The notes beneath the pieces are model-generated. The model worked only from the letters and a program-made list of their open reading frames with translations. It was not told the DNA's origin and did not search any database. Position numbers and translations under genes: made by a program. DNA of 64,000 nt, taken from positions 1,027,159-1,091,158 of the forward strand of contig RPFO01000406.1 of assembly GCA_009746045.1 (NCBI GenBank), in the 5' to 3' direction. This DNA comes from Mesostigma viride (lineage: Eukaryota; Streptophyta; Mesostigmatophyceae; Mesostigmatales; Mesostigmataceae). Shown here one piece after another: positions 1 to 47,329 of the stretch (position 1 is its first letter; every line of letters begins with the position of its first letter).

Positions 1-592
1 GGCTGGCATGTTCAATCCTTACTGCACCGGAATCCTGTCCTGCGACATCGGTTTACCTCTTCCACCTTGTCCTGTCGGTTTTCTATCCAGGATGTTGCAA
101 GGAATGGTGGTTACATGAAACGTGGTGGGCAAATGTAGCACATCCCTCGTCCCTGACCACCCTCATCACCCTCAATGCTCTTCCAATCGCCGTCACCCCC
201 ACCCTCCACACACACAATGCCTCTTCTCCCCGCCCAGCTATACCTCCCTCCCCTGACCTGGAACCCATGACATTCACACACTAAGCCAACATTCACACAC
301 TAAGCCAACGCGATCGTAATCCAACCCCCTTAAGGGGTTGCCTTTGGGAAGCCGCAGGACCCCCCTTCCTGTGCATTTACCCCCGGCACTCAGCACATAT
401 TTTGATGGAGTCTTTAGCATCACGTGTTAGACCCGGAAGTGTGGATGTCGTCTGTGTTGTTGTCACAGTACAGCATGTTTCTACTGTTATTCTTCTCCTC
501 GACGCCACCTCCTCTCCTCGTTAACACAACCCATGCCTTACCCCCTAATCTTCCTTCCCATTCCCTCTGCGCGTGCCCCCCCCCCCCCCCAG
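1..592 (+). other. Intron or upstream sequence of ECM29
   Basis: No convincing coding exon is visible here. The stretch ends in a C-homopolymer polypyrimidine tract and an AG at 591-592, which is the 3' splice site of the first visible ECM29 exon. Because that exon begins in mid-codon, the region is most simply an intron whose upstream exon lies left of the window. A short palindromic stretch built on CCCCTTAAGGGG lies near 326-338. Confidence 0.6.
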
Positions 593-3500
593 CAAGGAGA
601 TGCGTGCGTCCGGCGCCATCTGGTCCGTCTCTCTCCTCGCGTTCTGCGGCCACCAGGCCCAGGTGCAGGCGCGGCTGCCCCGCTTCCAGGAGGCCTTCTC
701 CTCGCTGCTGGGCGACGCCAGCGAGCTGACGCAGGAGGTGGCCTCGCGCGGCATGTCGCTTGTGTACGAGCTGGGCGACACGGCCACCAGGGAGCGGTTG
801 GTGCAGGACCTGGTGGGCACCCTGGCAGGGACATCGCGCAAGAAGGAGGCCATCAAGGTAGGGTGGTCGTGTGAATTAAGGCAATGATTGAAACAATAAA
901 GTTCTGCTATCCAGCGGAGGTGATTGTCAGCAACAGTCCATATGTCCACATACGACAGTAGTGATGGGGAATGCATAGCTGCCATGCAATCGCTGGCATC
1001 CGTCACACGCGACGGTAGGAATCGCTGCATTGAGTACCTTCGCCAGTTTGCTCACGCAACGCCCGTAGCCTATCCCCCTGCCCCCCCCCCCCCTCGTTTT
1101 CTGTCCTTGGCTTGATGACTATCCCCTGCTGTTTGGCACCCCCTCCCCCCTCTCCTCCCATCGGCCCCCCTCGCTCCCCGTTAACCTTCCTCGCCAAAAC
1201 AACAACGATATTAACAACTGCCGCAGGTAACGGACGACACCGAGGTGTTCCAAGCCGGAGCGCTCGGGTCGGCGCCAGGTGGCGGAAGCCTGAGCACCTA
1301 TAAGGAGCTCTGCTCCCTTGCCAACGAGATGGGCCAGCCGGACATGCTCTACAAGTTCATGGACTTGGCCAACCACGCCGCCTCTCTCGCCTCCAAGCGA
1401 GGTGCTGCGTTCGGGTTCGCAGACATCGCCAAGCAGGCCGGGCGCCAGCTGGACGCGCACCTGCCGCAGCTTCTGCCGAAGCTCTTCCGGCTCCAGTTCG
1501 ACCCCAACCCTCGGATCGCAGAGGCCATGGGGCACATCTGGAAGGCGCTGGTGCCCGACACGAGAAAAGCCGTGGACCAGTACTTTGGGAAGATCCTGGA
1601 GGAGCTGACGGGACAGATGGGGTCGCGCCTGTGGCGGTCGAGGGAAGGCGCGTGCGCCGCACTGGGGGATCTGTTGCAGGGGCGGCCGGCCAGGGACGTG
1701 CTGCCTCACCTGGAGTCGGTGTGGACCATGTCGTTTCGTGCGTTGGATGACATCAAGGAGAGCGTGCGTGTGGCCGCGGGGATTCTGTCCCGCACGGTGA
1801 GTATCGACTAGTTTAGGCCTTGAATTAATGAACACGAGTTCTTAAGTATTGACGGAAGGGTGGATGGCTGCATTACTAGTTACTACTGCATGGTGGGTGG
1901 AATGGGGCAGCATCCTCTCCTGCACGGTGAGTACCAATTGGAGCGGTCGGCTAGGCGCGTTTTTCCCTGCATGATGAGGGCACTCTCTCTTGCGCCGATG
2001 GGAAGGGGTTGAGTGGTCGGAAAGACGGATCGGGATAAGTCGTGAAGGGTGCTACGAGGATGGAGCGGAAGGAAAGTTTTGCAGGGATGGGTTATAAATA
2101 GAAATGTGGATAAAGGGTGGGGATTTCTAGTAGTACTGCCGTCTATTTCAGCCTCTGTTGCTACTTCCGCCAATCATTGTGCTGTCGCCCTCCAGCTCAC
2201 GCGCTGTGCTTGTAGTCAACAGCGATGTTGTCAATAACTATCTGGCATCTGTTTTTGACAACATCACATCTCCTCTGTCCAGCATTTATGTAATACCACT
2301 ACTACTATATTTTTTGCATGAGAATCCTTAAAAATGAGCGGAACACCTTTCCTGATATCTCGTTTTCTAATTTCTTTCCCTGCATCCTTTTTTATACCAT
2401 CTGTCTGGTCGATTCGGGGACACACACACACACACACACACACATGGCAGGTGGCATCGCTGAGCATCCGCGTGTGCGACGTCGCGCAGACCTCCCCCGC
2501 CGAGGCGTCGCAAGCGCTCGCCATCGTGCTTCCCCTTCTCCTCGACAAGGGGATGTCCAGCGAGGTGGCCGAGGTGCGCGGCCTCTCCGTGCGCACGATC
2601 ATGAAGATCGTCAAGGGGGCAGGGCCCAGCGTGCGGCCCCACATACCCAAACTCGCCACGGCGATGCTGGAGTCACTCTCCAACCTCGAGGACGCTAGGC
2701 TCAACTACGTGGAGATGCACGCAGCCAAGATGAACCTGAGCACGGACAAGCTCGAGAGCGGACGTATCGCCGCCTCCAAGGACAGCCCCATGTGGGACAC
2801 CCTGGATTTGTGCCTCCGCCAGGTGGACACGTCCACCGCTGAAGCCCTTGTGCCCCGCCTATGTCAGCTTGTCCGGTCCGGTGTCGGGCTAAACACGCGC
2901 GCGGGGACGGCACGGTTCGTGGGGCAGCTCTCGGCGCGGCTCCGCGGCGACCTGCGCCCTCACACGCAGGCTCTTATCAAGGCGTTCCAGACGGCGATGG
3001 GGTCGGAGCGCTCTAAGGCCGTCCGGCAGGCGTTTGCTTCGGCAATCGCGTCCTGCCTGCCCTTTGCCGCCGACTCGCGTCAAGAGAAGGTCATCCAGGA
3101 GACGCTGGCACTATACCACGAGCCGGGCGACGCGGACGCCCGCTGGTGCTCCGCACAGCTCATCCGAGAGATTGCCCGCGGGGCCGGTGACGTGCTCCAG
3201 AAATACTCCTCCGACGTGCTCCCGCTTGCGTTCTTCGCACGGCAGGACGAGGAGGCCCCCGTTGCGTCTCTCTGGTCGGAGGTATGGGAGGAGAACAGCA
3301 GTAGCCAAGCGGCCACCGTGCGGCTGCACCTGGGCGAGATATCGACATTGTGCCACCAGGGTCTGGTATCATCCTCGTGGGGGCGCAAGAAGCAGGCCGC
3401 CAAGGCTGTGAAATCCCTCGCTGAGGCGGTGGGCACGCCCGGGGATGCCAGTAGCGGCAACGGTGCTGGTGGCGGGGGGGGAGGAGGAGGGGAGAGCGTG

Positions 3501-5008
3501 CTGCAGCCGCGTGCGCACGAGCTTGCGCGCACGTTGCTGGGTGAGCTGCCAGGGCGGCTATGGGATGGCAAGGAGACGCTGTTGGACGCGCTGGGCGCGC
3601 TGGTCAAGGCGTGCGGGGGTGCCGCTTTTGGCAGCAGTGGCGCCACCCCCGCATTGAGCGCTAGCACAGCTGGGGCAGGCGCCACTGCTGCTGCTTCTGC
3701 TCCTGCAGCGGGCGGTGTGCGGCCAGTGGACGCGGCGCAGGTGATCGAAGCGCTCGTCGCTGCGTGCGGCCGCCAGAAGAATGCGTACCGGCTGCGGGCG
3801 CTGGCCGCGCTGGAGACCTCCCTGGACGCGCTCGAGGGGGTGGATCTGTTCGACAAGGTGGCGCCCGTGCTGCTTGATGCCGTGCGCCAGCATCAGCAGG
3901 CGGCCGCCACTGCCGCGGGTGGCAGCAGTAACTCGTCGTCGGATGCTGCTGCTGCTGCTGGTGGTGGTAAGGGCAAGGAGGCGGCAGGGGAGGACGAGAA
4001 CGCACCGCCGGCACCACTCCCGCTAACCGAAGTGCTTGGCTGTCTGCGGGCCGCGTGGGTGTCGGCTAGTGCAGGGGTGATGGAGGCGAATGGCCAAGCC
4101 ATGGTGGAGGCGTTTGGTGCGGCGATGGCGGTGAACCGGACGTGGTCTGGTGAGCAAGGTCTCCTCTATTATTTCTCTGCAGATCTGTGACGATGCTGGG
4201 TAGTGGGTTCGCATAGTTCTACGCTCTTGTACCTGGCTGCGGACAGGGTGAACTCGCATGGGCACTGGGACGGGAACTTGGACAGGAACTTAAACATCCT
4301 CAAACGGATTGGGATGCCGGGGGGAACTCTGTTGCCGCAGCAGGCAGTGGCCCATGCATCGAGTGATGCATCAACTGGTGTCAAGCCACAAGCAAACCTA
4401 GCCTACCTGGCATTTGGGGCATGTTTGTGAAAGAAGTTGATGTCCCTTGTCGTAAGTAGATCAACCCCTTCTCTCATCAGCATGAATTGCCATGCATGTG
4501 TGCATCACCTGCGCCCTTACTGAGCCATCCATGGGTGTTTTCCCGCCTCGTTTCGCCTTTGCTCCCTTGCCAAATCCACAATGCACTGTGGTTTTCGCTG
4601 CTGGCAGAGCACGTGGCGGCCCTCACAGCTGCCAAGTCCTTTGCCGTATCCGCCTGCAAGAAGCTCCCGCCACAACCAGCCAGCGACGCCAGCTTCGCAG
4701 CAGGAGGACGGCCGAATCCAAAGGTGCTGTCCTGGATCCAGGATGCGCTGCTGCCCTGTGCCCTCCGCTGCCTGGATGACCTCAAGTACTCGCAAGTGCG
4801 CCAGGCGAGCTTAGAGTGCATCGAACGCATTGCTGAGAACACGCACAACCTGGGGGACTTGCGTGCTGAGGTGGCCAGCTCTGTCGTGGCCAAAGTGCAG
4901 GCCATGTCGGAGTCTGATAAGAACTCTAATGTGCGTGCCATGGCGCTGCGCACGCACGGCCTGCTTAGCAAAGGGAGCCCAGGCGGTAGTGAGGACATGA
5001 AGAGTTAG
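593..5008 (+). CDS. ECM29: ECM29-like proteasome adaptor and scaffold, C-terminal half (5' partial)
   Basis: Exons 593-857, 1227-1796, 2451-4149 and 4608-5008 join in frame (phases 0, 0, 1) and give about 977 residues ending in TAG. The rebuilt protein follows animal and fungal ECM29/ECPAS collinearly to its C-terminus. Recognisable blocks are STYKELCSLA, KGMSSEVAEVRGLS, LVPRLCQLVRSGVGL and LWSEVWEENSSS. ECM29 is a protein of about 1800 residues made of HEAT-like helical repeats. It binds the 26S proteasome, bridges core and regulatory particles, and monitors their assembly. Here only the C-terminal half is in the window; the first exon starts with the last base of a split codon. Lineage-specific insertions include a poly-Gly stretch (bases near 3460-3495) and Ala/Ser-rich stretches (near 3650-3710 and 3900-3970). 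All introns are GT-AG. The acceptor of exon 3 directly follows a CA dinucleotide run. Family identity is very secure; the exact last junction rests on phase and alignment. Confidence 0.93.
2421..2444 (+). repeat. (CA)12 microsatellite next to an ECM29 3' splice site
   Basis: An uninterrupted CA dinucleotide run ends four bases before the CAG acceptor of ECM29 exon 3 (exon starts at 2451). It takes the place usually held by the polypyrimidine tract. Confidence 0.85.
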
Positions 5009-5043
5009 ACTGTTGCGGATCAAAGGCCGGCCCTTAAACACAT

Positions 5044-5048
5044 TGTAA
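5044..5048 (+). terminator. Candidate TGTAA poly(A) signal of ECM29
   Basis: TGTAA lies 35 bases after the ECM29 stop codon. TGTAA is the dominant polyadenylation signal in many chlorophyte algae. The motif is short and would occur by chance, so this is supportive only. Confidence 0.4.
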
Positions 5049-6083
5049 GGAAGGTCCCTGTTATGTTACACTACTACTTGGCACAAGGGCCATGGAACCA
5101 GATGATGCAAGTACATGCCCTGTTATAATACAATATGAGACAAACAGCGCACACACCTGACTAATGCATCAATCTGGAACGTCTAGTATAGCTGGACCAC
5201 GGAAGCTCAAGCCTAGGCGCTGCCGCGTTTTATATCTTATGCACGCTTGATCGAAGGAGGGGTGTCCCGCTCAGTGTTGGGTACCGTGGGTCCTCCGGCA
5301 CTTTCCGGGGACGGCCGACGACGGGAGATAATGCATCGCCTAGCGAATTGCGGAACTCCTTCCGCGCCATTTTGGGGGACAACGGACATGAATCAGGACT
5401 GAGCACCACAATACAGCCCAATATGGTTTAATTTGTGCTCGGCCCGCCGGCCCGGCGCGTAGGTTAATCAGCAGGCTCCAGCCGGCTCCAGCCGGCTCTT
5501 CATGCTCATCCCATGCATGCAATAATGGTCGGCGGCGGGAGTTTAATTTGCGAAGTAGTGCACCACAAGCTACCACAAGAGTCATGCAGGACTCCACAAG
5601 ATCTGGTTGCTCTCTCCGTCCATATACTGGACGACGACCGACATCAGTCCAGTAAAAACGGATCGAGAAGTCCTTCCGGCCAGCCACTTGGGCGACGACT
5701 GTAACTCGGAACTCCTTCCTTTCCTCCATATCTGGACAACGGAACCCATTTTGGGCGAACCAACAGGCTCCTTAAGTCCCGTCCAAAAGCGGGACGACAG
5801 GTCGGCCGACACCGGAACCTGCATGCAAAATGGCTGATGGGGCACCCAGCTCCTTTGCTCGATGGCTTCATGACATTGAATGGGGTTGGCTTGATCGAGT
5901 TCGATGTCTGGCACTGTTCACGTCAAATTAAAGTTTTGGATGTCTATAATAATTAATCAATTATGTATCTATCAGACAGCCATGTTCATCAATGTCAATG
6001 CCTAGTCACCCCTGTAACTAGGACCTAGATAGCTTATACCATCCATTCCATCCCATGTTCCCCTCCCACTGAGGACTTATGCT

Positions 6084-6102
6084 CACGTGACGCAGTCACG
6101 TG
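6084..6102. promoter_or_regulatory. Inverted repeat of two G-box cores
   Basis: CACGTGAC and GTCACGTG face each other around a 3-bp spacer, a perfect 8-bp inverted repeat with two CACGTG cores. In plants CACGTG is a bZIP/bHLH site. No gene start is nearby, so a regulatory role is only a possibility. Confidence 0.3.
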
Positions 6103-6244
6103 TCTATTAATTAATTAATTAATTAATGCCTAGTCAACATTGAAGACAGTGGCAGCTGCCCCACAGTCAGGCTTTGCTTTGTTCTATAAAGGTTGCGTTG
6201 TACAAACTAAGCCTCAGCCAGTCGGCAACAGGCCCGTATGCTTC

Positions 6245-7994
6245 TTTTAACCCGTGTTTTTTTAATTAGAACGCGATATATCGCGTTGTAAGCTTTTTTT
6301 AGAACGCGTATAGCACCTAAGGAAAATTTTTTTTCATGGTCATGTATATACTTTCCTGAAAGCCCATAAATCAAAGGATTTTTTGAGCTACTCAGACCTA
6401 CAAAATGCTAATTCATTAGAGAGATACACTGGTTTGAATACAGGGGGGTCTGACCATGACCGCGATTTCTTGACCCTAGGTCACAAGTCATGTGCTTATT
6501 CACAAATGGTTCATGAAAAAAATCTGGCTTCTTGCACGAGCTATGGGCAACATATGCAGGCTCTGTGAAACAAAACTCAGGCCCATTGGGCCACTGGAGC
6601 TATTTTTCATTAGCATCACAATTACAACGCAGTACAACGCAGTGGGAAAAATGAGAGCCCTTCACAACATGACGCAACGACATGAGCCCCATAAACGGGG
6701 CCATAGTGAGCTTGGAGGGTCAAAACGTTGAAAATAGGTGTTGTATAAGTTATACAGCATCAAACATGCATCAAACATCATGACTGGATGACCTAATATG
6801 ACTGAATCAGGCAGCCATAGCCAAAGCATCATCCACTCTCACAACGTGTTGAGCACATGCCTCGTGGGAACGGAGGTGCTGGGTTTTCATTCCATAACGC
6901 GTGCAATACTGAAAGAAAGAGGCACGTGTAATGCAAGGCTTGGATAGGTTGAGTGATCCATGAGCTTACATGCAGGCAAAGATGACGCTGGAATGCATGC
7001 TAGCAAATGGTGGCAAGATGCTAACAACACATGATTATACACCATGATTATGGGCACCTAGCTGGTCTTCTTGCAACAATCAACGCAGTATAAACCATCA
7101 ACATCCAATCCTCACGATATATGCACGGCTTGACGACGTATACAGCACCTAAATACTGCACAACTGCAACCTGCTATGGCTGACATGCAAGCAACGTCGA
7201 GTAGGATGGCGGTCTTAGAGAGGCTGGGCAGAGGTCGGTAGAAATAAGTGGAAAACTGGCAGAAACTAGGTAGAAACACGATATACTTACGCCTGCAAGC
7301 ACTATTGAGCCGGTGGCAGAGGCCATTTCCAGGAAAATACAGCATACCGTAGCAATAGCCACGGTCACGCCTTACGCTATTTGCAGGCACCATCATGCCC
7401 GGCGCTACCCAATAAAAGTCTGCACAATTCTCGGTTTAGCCGAGAGTCCGGACGTTCGGAATGAATAAACATGTGTTAAGAAGTCGAAACACCATGGAAA
7501 TACCAAGCATGGTGCCGCAGCAGACCCGAGTCTTGACGTAATAATATGTATGCCGGTTTCCAGGGTTTCCGCATGAAAGTTGGGTGAGAAACTGGAAAAA
7601 ACTACGTTTCCTTTGCCCCAGTACCTCAACAAACTCGTAGAAACCTAATTATCAACCTTTGAACGCATCATCATGGTCGTGCCACCCAACAGCCACTGAA
7701 ATTCGCGCGAAAACTGGCGAGATCTACGTGCCGCCATCGCCGTCGTCTTCACCTTCGTCCCGCGAAAATGCCTGATTTCAGTGGTACATATTTGTTTGCA
7801 GCTGTCACAAAAAAAATACCAAAAATACCAGGATTTTTTCTTTAATTCTATGAGATGTTTCTGACCTATCTTGAAAGTTTCAGACCAAAAATCGCATGTT
7901 TAATAGGTTTGCCACGTGTCAGATTACAACGCGATACATCGCGTTCTAACCCTACAACGCGATGTATCGCGTTGTAAAAAAACACGGGTTAAAA
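6245..7994. mobile_element. Inverted-repeat element of about 1.75 kb with subterminal palindromes
   Basis: The two ends are inverted copies of TTTTAACCCGTGTTTTTTTA. Just inside each end sits the palindrome AACGCGATxxATCGCGTT: once on the left (6270-6287, a perfect 18 bp) and twice on the right (7928-7945 and 7954-7975, the latter with 10-bp arms). The interior is AT-rich with no long open frame, so it looks like a non-autonomous DNA element or foldback. I could not identify a clear target-site duplication or assign a superfamily. Confidence 0.7.
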
Positions 7995-8352
7995 ATGCAT
8001 CTCACTCCGCTCATACTCGACATGTGCGGACAGGTGCGGATAAGATAATGACAGCCTCAAGATACCATGGTCCTGATTTCCAGATTTCAAGCTTGCTTCG
8101 GTTGTCTCATTGATTCCAAGGTGATAACCTGGAAAGGAACTCACAAAGGGCCACCTGCTATGACAGAGTGCACTTGGATTAGACTGCATCATCTGGAAAT
8201 GCTCTGCTCATTGGGTTTCGGGCGGAATTGAGTTAACATTTGATGATTCAAAAAGCCCCAAGTAATCATCTCTCAAGCTTCACTGGCCAGCGGCGTCATG
8301 AATGTTGCTGCTCACAACCTGCTGAGATGTTATCGCGCAGGTCAACATCCTC
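7995..8352. other. 3' flank of the meckelin gene
   Basis: Sequence downstream of the meckelin stop codon on the minus strand. It probably includes the 3' UTR. I see no gene and no clear poly(A) motif close to the stop. Confidence 0.5.
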
Positions 8353-34298
<25,946 letters not shown>

Positions 34299-35130
34299 GC
34301 TTCCAGTCGTAGCTCCTAGTAGCACAATTGGAAAGTAAGTTATCGTTTTGAGCTCCGGCAGCTATATTACATAGACGCCTCGTTTAAACTTGGGTTTGTT
34401 CGTCGCCGAATCAGGCCAACCGCCTTGTGATTGCTGCTTAGTAGACGCTTGAAGTAATCGTATGTAATTAAAATTTATCCCGTGTTATGGGTCTCCATGG
34501 GCGCCTATGTAAAATCTTCTTCACAAAAACCCGCCGGGTAATGTCCAAGCTTGCGCAAAAATTTCGCAGATGTCAACCACTTGAATTAGCGTTGTCGATT
34601 CGTTGTCTCTGTGGTGTTCCGCGCCATTGGGTGCTGCGACTCCATATGAAAAATTATGATCGACGTCATGGTTTTTTAGATTATGGGCCAAGTTCAAAAA
34701 TGAGTCGATCGGTCCACAGTTGCCAGCATGCGCGTGCTCGATATATCTAATGTATCACTGTTCTGACTTCTCCCGCGCAAAACGGCTGCGCCGTACGATC
34801 TCCCTCCCCAGCCGGCTGGCAGCCTGGCACCTGGCCTCGCCGAGCGGAGCTGGGGACGGCTCCAATGCAGGTGTTGGAAGTTAATCCGTTGGGAAGACCA
34901 AATTTCGGTTTCACGCACAGGAATGGATAACCATATTTTATGGCCGACCTGGTACGAAGCCCGACATCAGAGCAGGGCAAATACCAAGGCTTTAGCGAGA
35001 ATTGAGAGCGCAGGGCGCACATGTAATTGACGCTTTTTCTGGAACATCGCTGCGAAGGCAATGAATTACACTTATAACTCCTCTTTTGGCGATTTAACCT
35101 CGGGCAACCATTATTAGCAATTTATTCAAC
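34299..35130. promoter_or_regulatory. Divergent upstream region between meckelin and the GNAT gene
   Basis: The two start codons are 832 bp apart and point away from each other, so promoters and 5' UTRs of both genes must lie here unless untranslated exons extend further. I recognise no clear TATA box or RFX X-box. Its position makes it a candidate bidirectional promoter. Confidence 0.5.
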
Positions 35131-44353
<9,223 letters not shown>

Positions 44354-44402
44354 CCGGCTGCAAGCTATAAAGGGGAACAATTCAATTGCAAGGCTCTCGC
44401 TT

Positions 44403-44407
44403 TGTAA
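44403..44407 (+). terminator. Candidate TGTAA poly(A) signal of the GNAT gene
   Basis: TGTAA begins 50 bases after the stop codon at 44353, the spacing expected of a chlorophyte poly(A) signal. The motif is short, so the call is supportive only. Confidence 0.4.
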
Positions 44408-45881
44408 AGCCTGAGCTGGTATTCAAGGATATCCGCAAGCCATAGTATTTATCTTGCATTGCCTTGTGTCAGCCATTTACCTTGTGTTGTGACATGTATT
44501 GTCTTATCGGAATGACTGGTATTTCAGAATGACCAGTATTGCCGCGCCTTCAGTACTGCGCTGGCATACACCTTCAACACAGGAAGCTGGCCCCACCTTT
44601 AGGGTCACCTGGAGCGTGATCGAAGATCACACATGTGGTGTGTAAATGATCGCAACCGCCCTTGATTTGGTGAGTTGAGCGAATGTGCAAACTACATGCC
44701 CTTGTCTGAGATGACCAAGCACTATATAGTAAACTAGCCATCGTGTTTTATATGCTCGACCCCCGCTACTGCCACCGCGTCATTATAATCTAATGCCGAG
44801 GACGTGTGCTCTAGCTTGTGACCATAGTGGCATGTTGTTTCAAATTTGGGTTCAAGCTGTTACATAGTTTCTAAATTTAATGTTGCGCATTGCTGAAACA
44901 AACAACCTGGACGGGACATGCATGAATTTTTTGTCGCTGAAAAAATTGCAGCACATGGAGTTCAAGATACCGTCCGTACGTACCGTGAAAAGTGCATGGG
45001 TGTGCAGAAGTACGTGGCCATGACAAAACAAATTATAACTCTCCGCGTTGACCGATCCGTTGGAAAAAATGAATAAATGCATGCGAACGCGCATACTCAT
45101 TGAATTAAATTTGATTAAATTATAACATGAGTAATTTCAGTTCTGGCTAATTGATAACTAAAATTGCTAAAATCTAATTGTTCTTTAGGATTTTAAAAAT
45201 AAAATTTAGAATTATTTCTGGCCTGCGCTGGTTGCCTCCTTGATAACATTACTCCGTTGGGAGATCATGTAGCACGCGTATTCCCTTGCTGGATGATTGA
45301 TGGAGGTGAGCAGAGCCGCGAAACCGAACTAAGCTAATCTAGAAAATCCTAACTTCTCTACTCAGCAAAGCGCCCCTTCCTCCTGAGGGGGGGGGGGGGC
45401 GGGCTTGCCCACAGGGGCTGGCGTGTGAGCCTGGACAATATCGTCTTCTTGTTCTGCATAGCAGTCCACGCAAGAGAGAGGGAGGAAATGCGGTGTTCAA
45501 ACTGGGCTGGGACCACTAGGTCGGCCAGCAGCTGCTGTGGATAGGTCATGGCAGGTTTACCCATCTTTCTTGGAACATCCTTGGGGCCAGGCCAGGTCAG
45601 GATATGCCGCCCTGGCGCACGTACTCATGCGCCTCGAAATGTCACGTACATATATTCTGATTTACATATATAATCTGCATTACGTACATATATAATCTAG
45701 CCCGTCTCACGGTGCGAGACTGAACAAGTCTCGCGTGCAGACACGTGTGTAGTACTCCTACACACAGATCTCGAGTGATTTATCTAGTACCAAATCCGAA
45801 AGGCTTGCATCACTCCCCGGACAGGAGAACTTTTGCGGATGACTGTAGGTGTAAGTTGGCGATGCCATGGTAACCGGAGAC

Positions 45882-45940
45882 GTCCGTCCTATAGTCAGCA
45901 AAATTGGTGCGAGAGGTCCCCAGTTCGATTCCGGTCGGAT
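45882..45940 (+). other. tRNA-like fragment, possibly tRNA-derived
   Basis: TGGTGCGAGAGGTCCC followed by AGTTCGATTCC resembles the 3' half of a eukaryotic tRNA-Pro, including an exact RNA polymerase III B box (GTTCGATTCC). The 5' half, anticodon stem and acceptor stem do not fold properly, so it is not a functional tRNA as written. A truncated tRNA or SINE head is the likely origin. Confidence 0.35.
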
Positions 45941-47329
45941 TCATTTGCAGATCGCGTTTTCCGCGTTTTCCGCGGCCTGGCACTGAACGCAAAGGTTTTC
46001 ACCTTTGCGGAGTGTCTGATCAGAATATATAATCTGCATGCGCGGTCTTTGCTTCCTTCCTCTCCGATAATTAATGCATCTACCCTAGTCCTTACACGAC
46101 CTTGGAACGCCATGCGTCCAGGAATAGGAGTCTCAACTATTAATAAAATTAAAAATCTGCAGCTGTTTTTATTGCATTATTTAATGATTACATCGACATG
46201 ATGGGTGGGTTCTCCATGAATTGCCCTTACCGGCTGTGCATTACCCGATCACCAAAATTTGATTGCTAAAATGTGAGCTTGTGGCGTGCACTCAGCATGA
46301 AAGCGCATCGCCTTTCTTGGTACATGCCATTTATCTAATGCAAAAAAAAATGCACCTACGAAATGCCCAGAAGTGCCTTCACAATGCATGGCAGATGGCC
46401 CCCCAACGGACATCCAAGTAAGGAACAAGGATGGGTCTTTCCTGCGGAAGAGTGCTATACTAGGGTACACACATGGACCATCCTGCCCTGTTGTGGCTTT
46501 ATCAAGAGAAAGTCGGGGATTGCACCAACCGGAGAGACTCCAGAGCCACACAGACACTCTCAAAGATAAAGCAATGATTGCAAGCCCTACACAATGCATC
46601 CTGATGGCACAGCGTGCCTGCATACATCAGCATTGCTGGCCTCTATAAGCCGCCGCAGACTTGCGCGGAGACTGGATTGAGTAGACAACCAGCACTAGCT
46701 GCTGTCAAACATTTTCAACAATGCCCAGTCCCCTGCATGTCCCAGCCGCCCCAGCTATCCTAGCATTGCCCGCCAAGTGAGCTATGACCGCCAGTTTGCC
46801 CTTGAAGCAAATATGCATTCATGCTGCTTGGCAGAAAAGCCGTGAAAGGCGCTTATGCCCCTGCCATCCCATTCTCCCCCCACGAAGGACTTGCGTATAT
46901 GGGGAAGGGTGTTTGACTGGAATCTTGGTTTCAAAAACCACCTAGCCATGAGCCACGGGCAATGTGTACACATCTCCAGGAGGATCTCTCCCAGTCAGCT
47001 GCTGACGCAGCGGCCAAACCTCTGCCAGCCACCACGTTCTGCCCACACTGCACTCAATCAATGAGATAACCAGCACAGGCCAGGGATCTGGAGAATCTGG
47101 ACCATGCCATGGACGCTCGACCCTGCCGTTACCTTATCCATATGCAAGAAATCCTTGACCCCCGTCACACTCGCATAACCCCGCTGTGCTTGCCGATATC
47201 ACCGTGACGCGCATCAGAAAAAGAAAATCACCGCGAAGAAGGAGAAAGCCCTCCCGCGTTCTCCAGGCCCGCCACCCACATCACTCGGGTGAATCCCCAT
47301 GCATCGCTCACACACTCTCAGCATCTCGC

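Larger units (their letters stand above)
5009..6244. other. Convergent intergenic region, left part
   Basis: This lies between the 3' ends of ECM29 and the meckelin gene. I see no gene. The part at 5270-5850 holds poorly conserved repeats of short blocks such as GGAACTCCTTCC and CCATATCTGGAC, perhaps a decayed repeat element. A CACGTGAC inverted repeat sits at 6084-6102 and an ATTA run at 6106-6127. Confidence 0.6.
44354..47329. other. Convergent intergenic region between the GNAT and sialidase-like genes
   Basis: The 3' ends of the two genes face each other across 3 kb. No open frame here resembles a known protein. A tRNA-like fragment lies at 45882-45940, and a short G run at 45388-45399. 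Confidence 0.6.
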
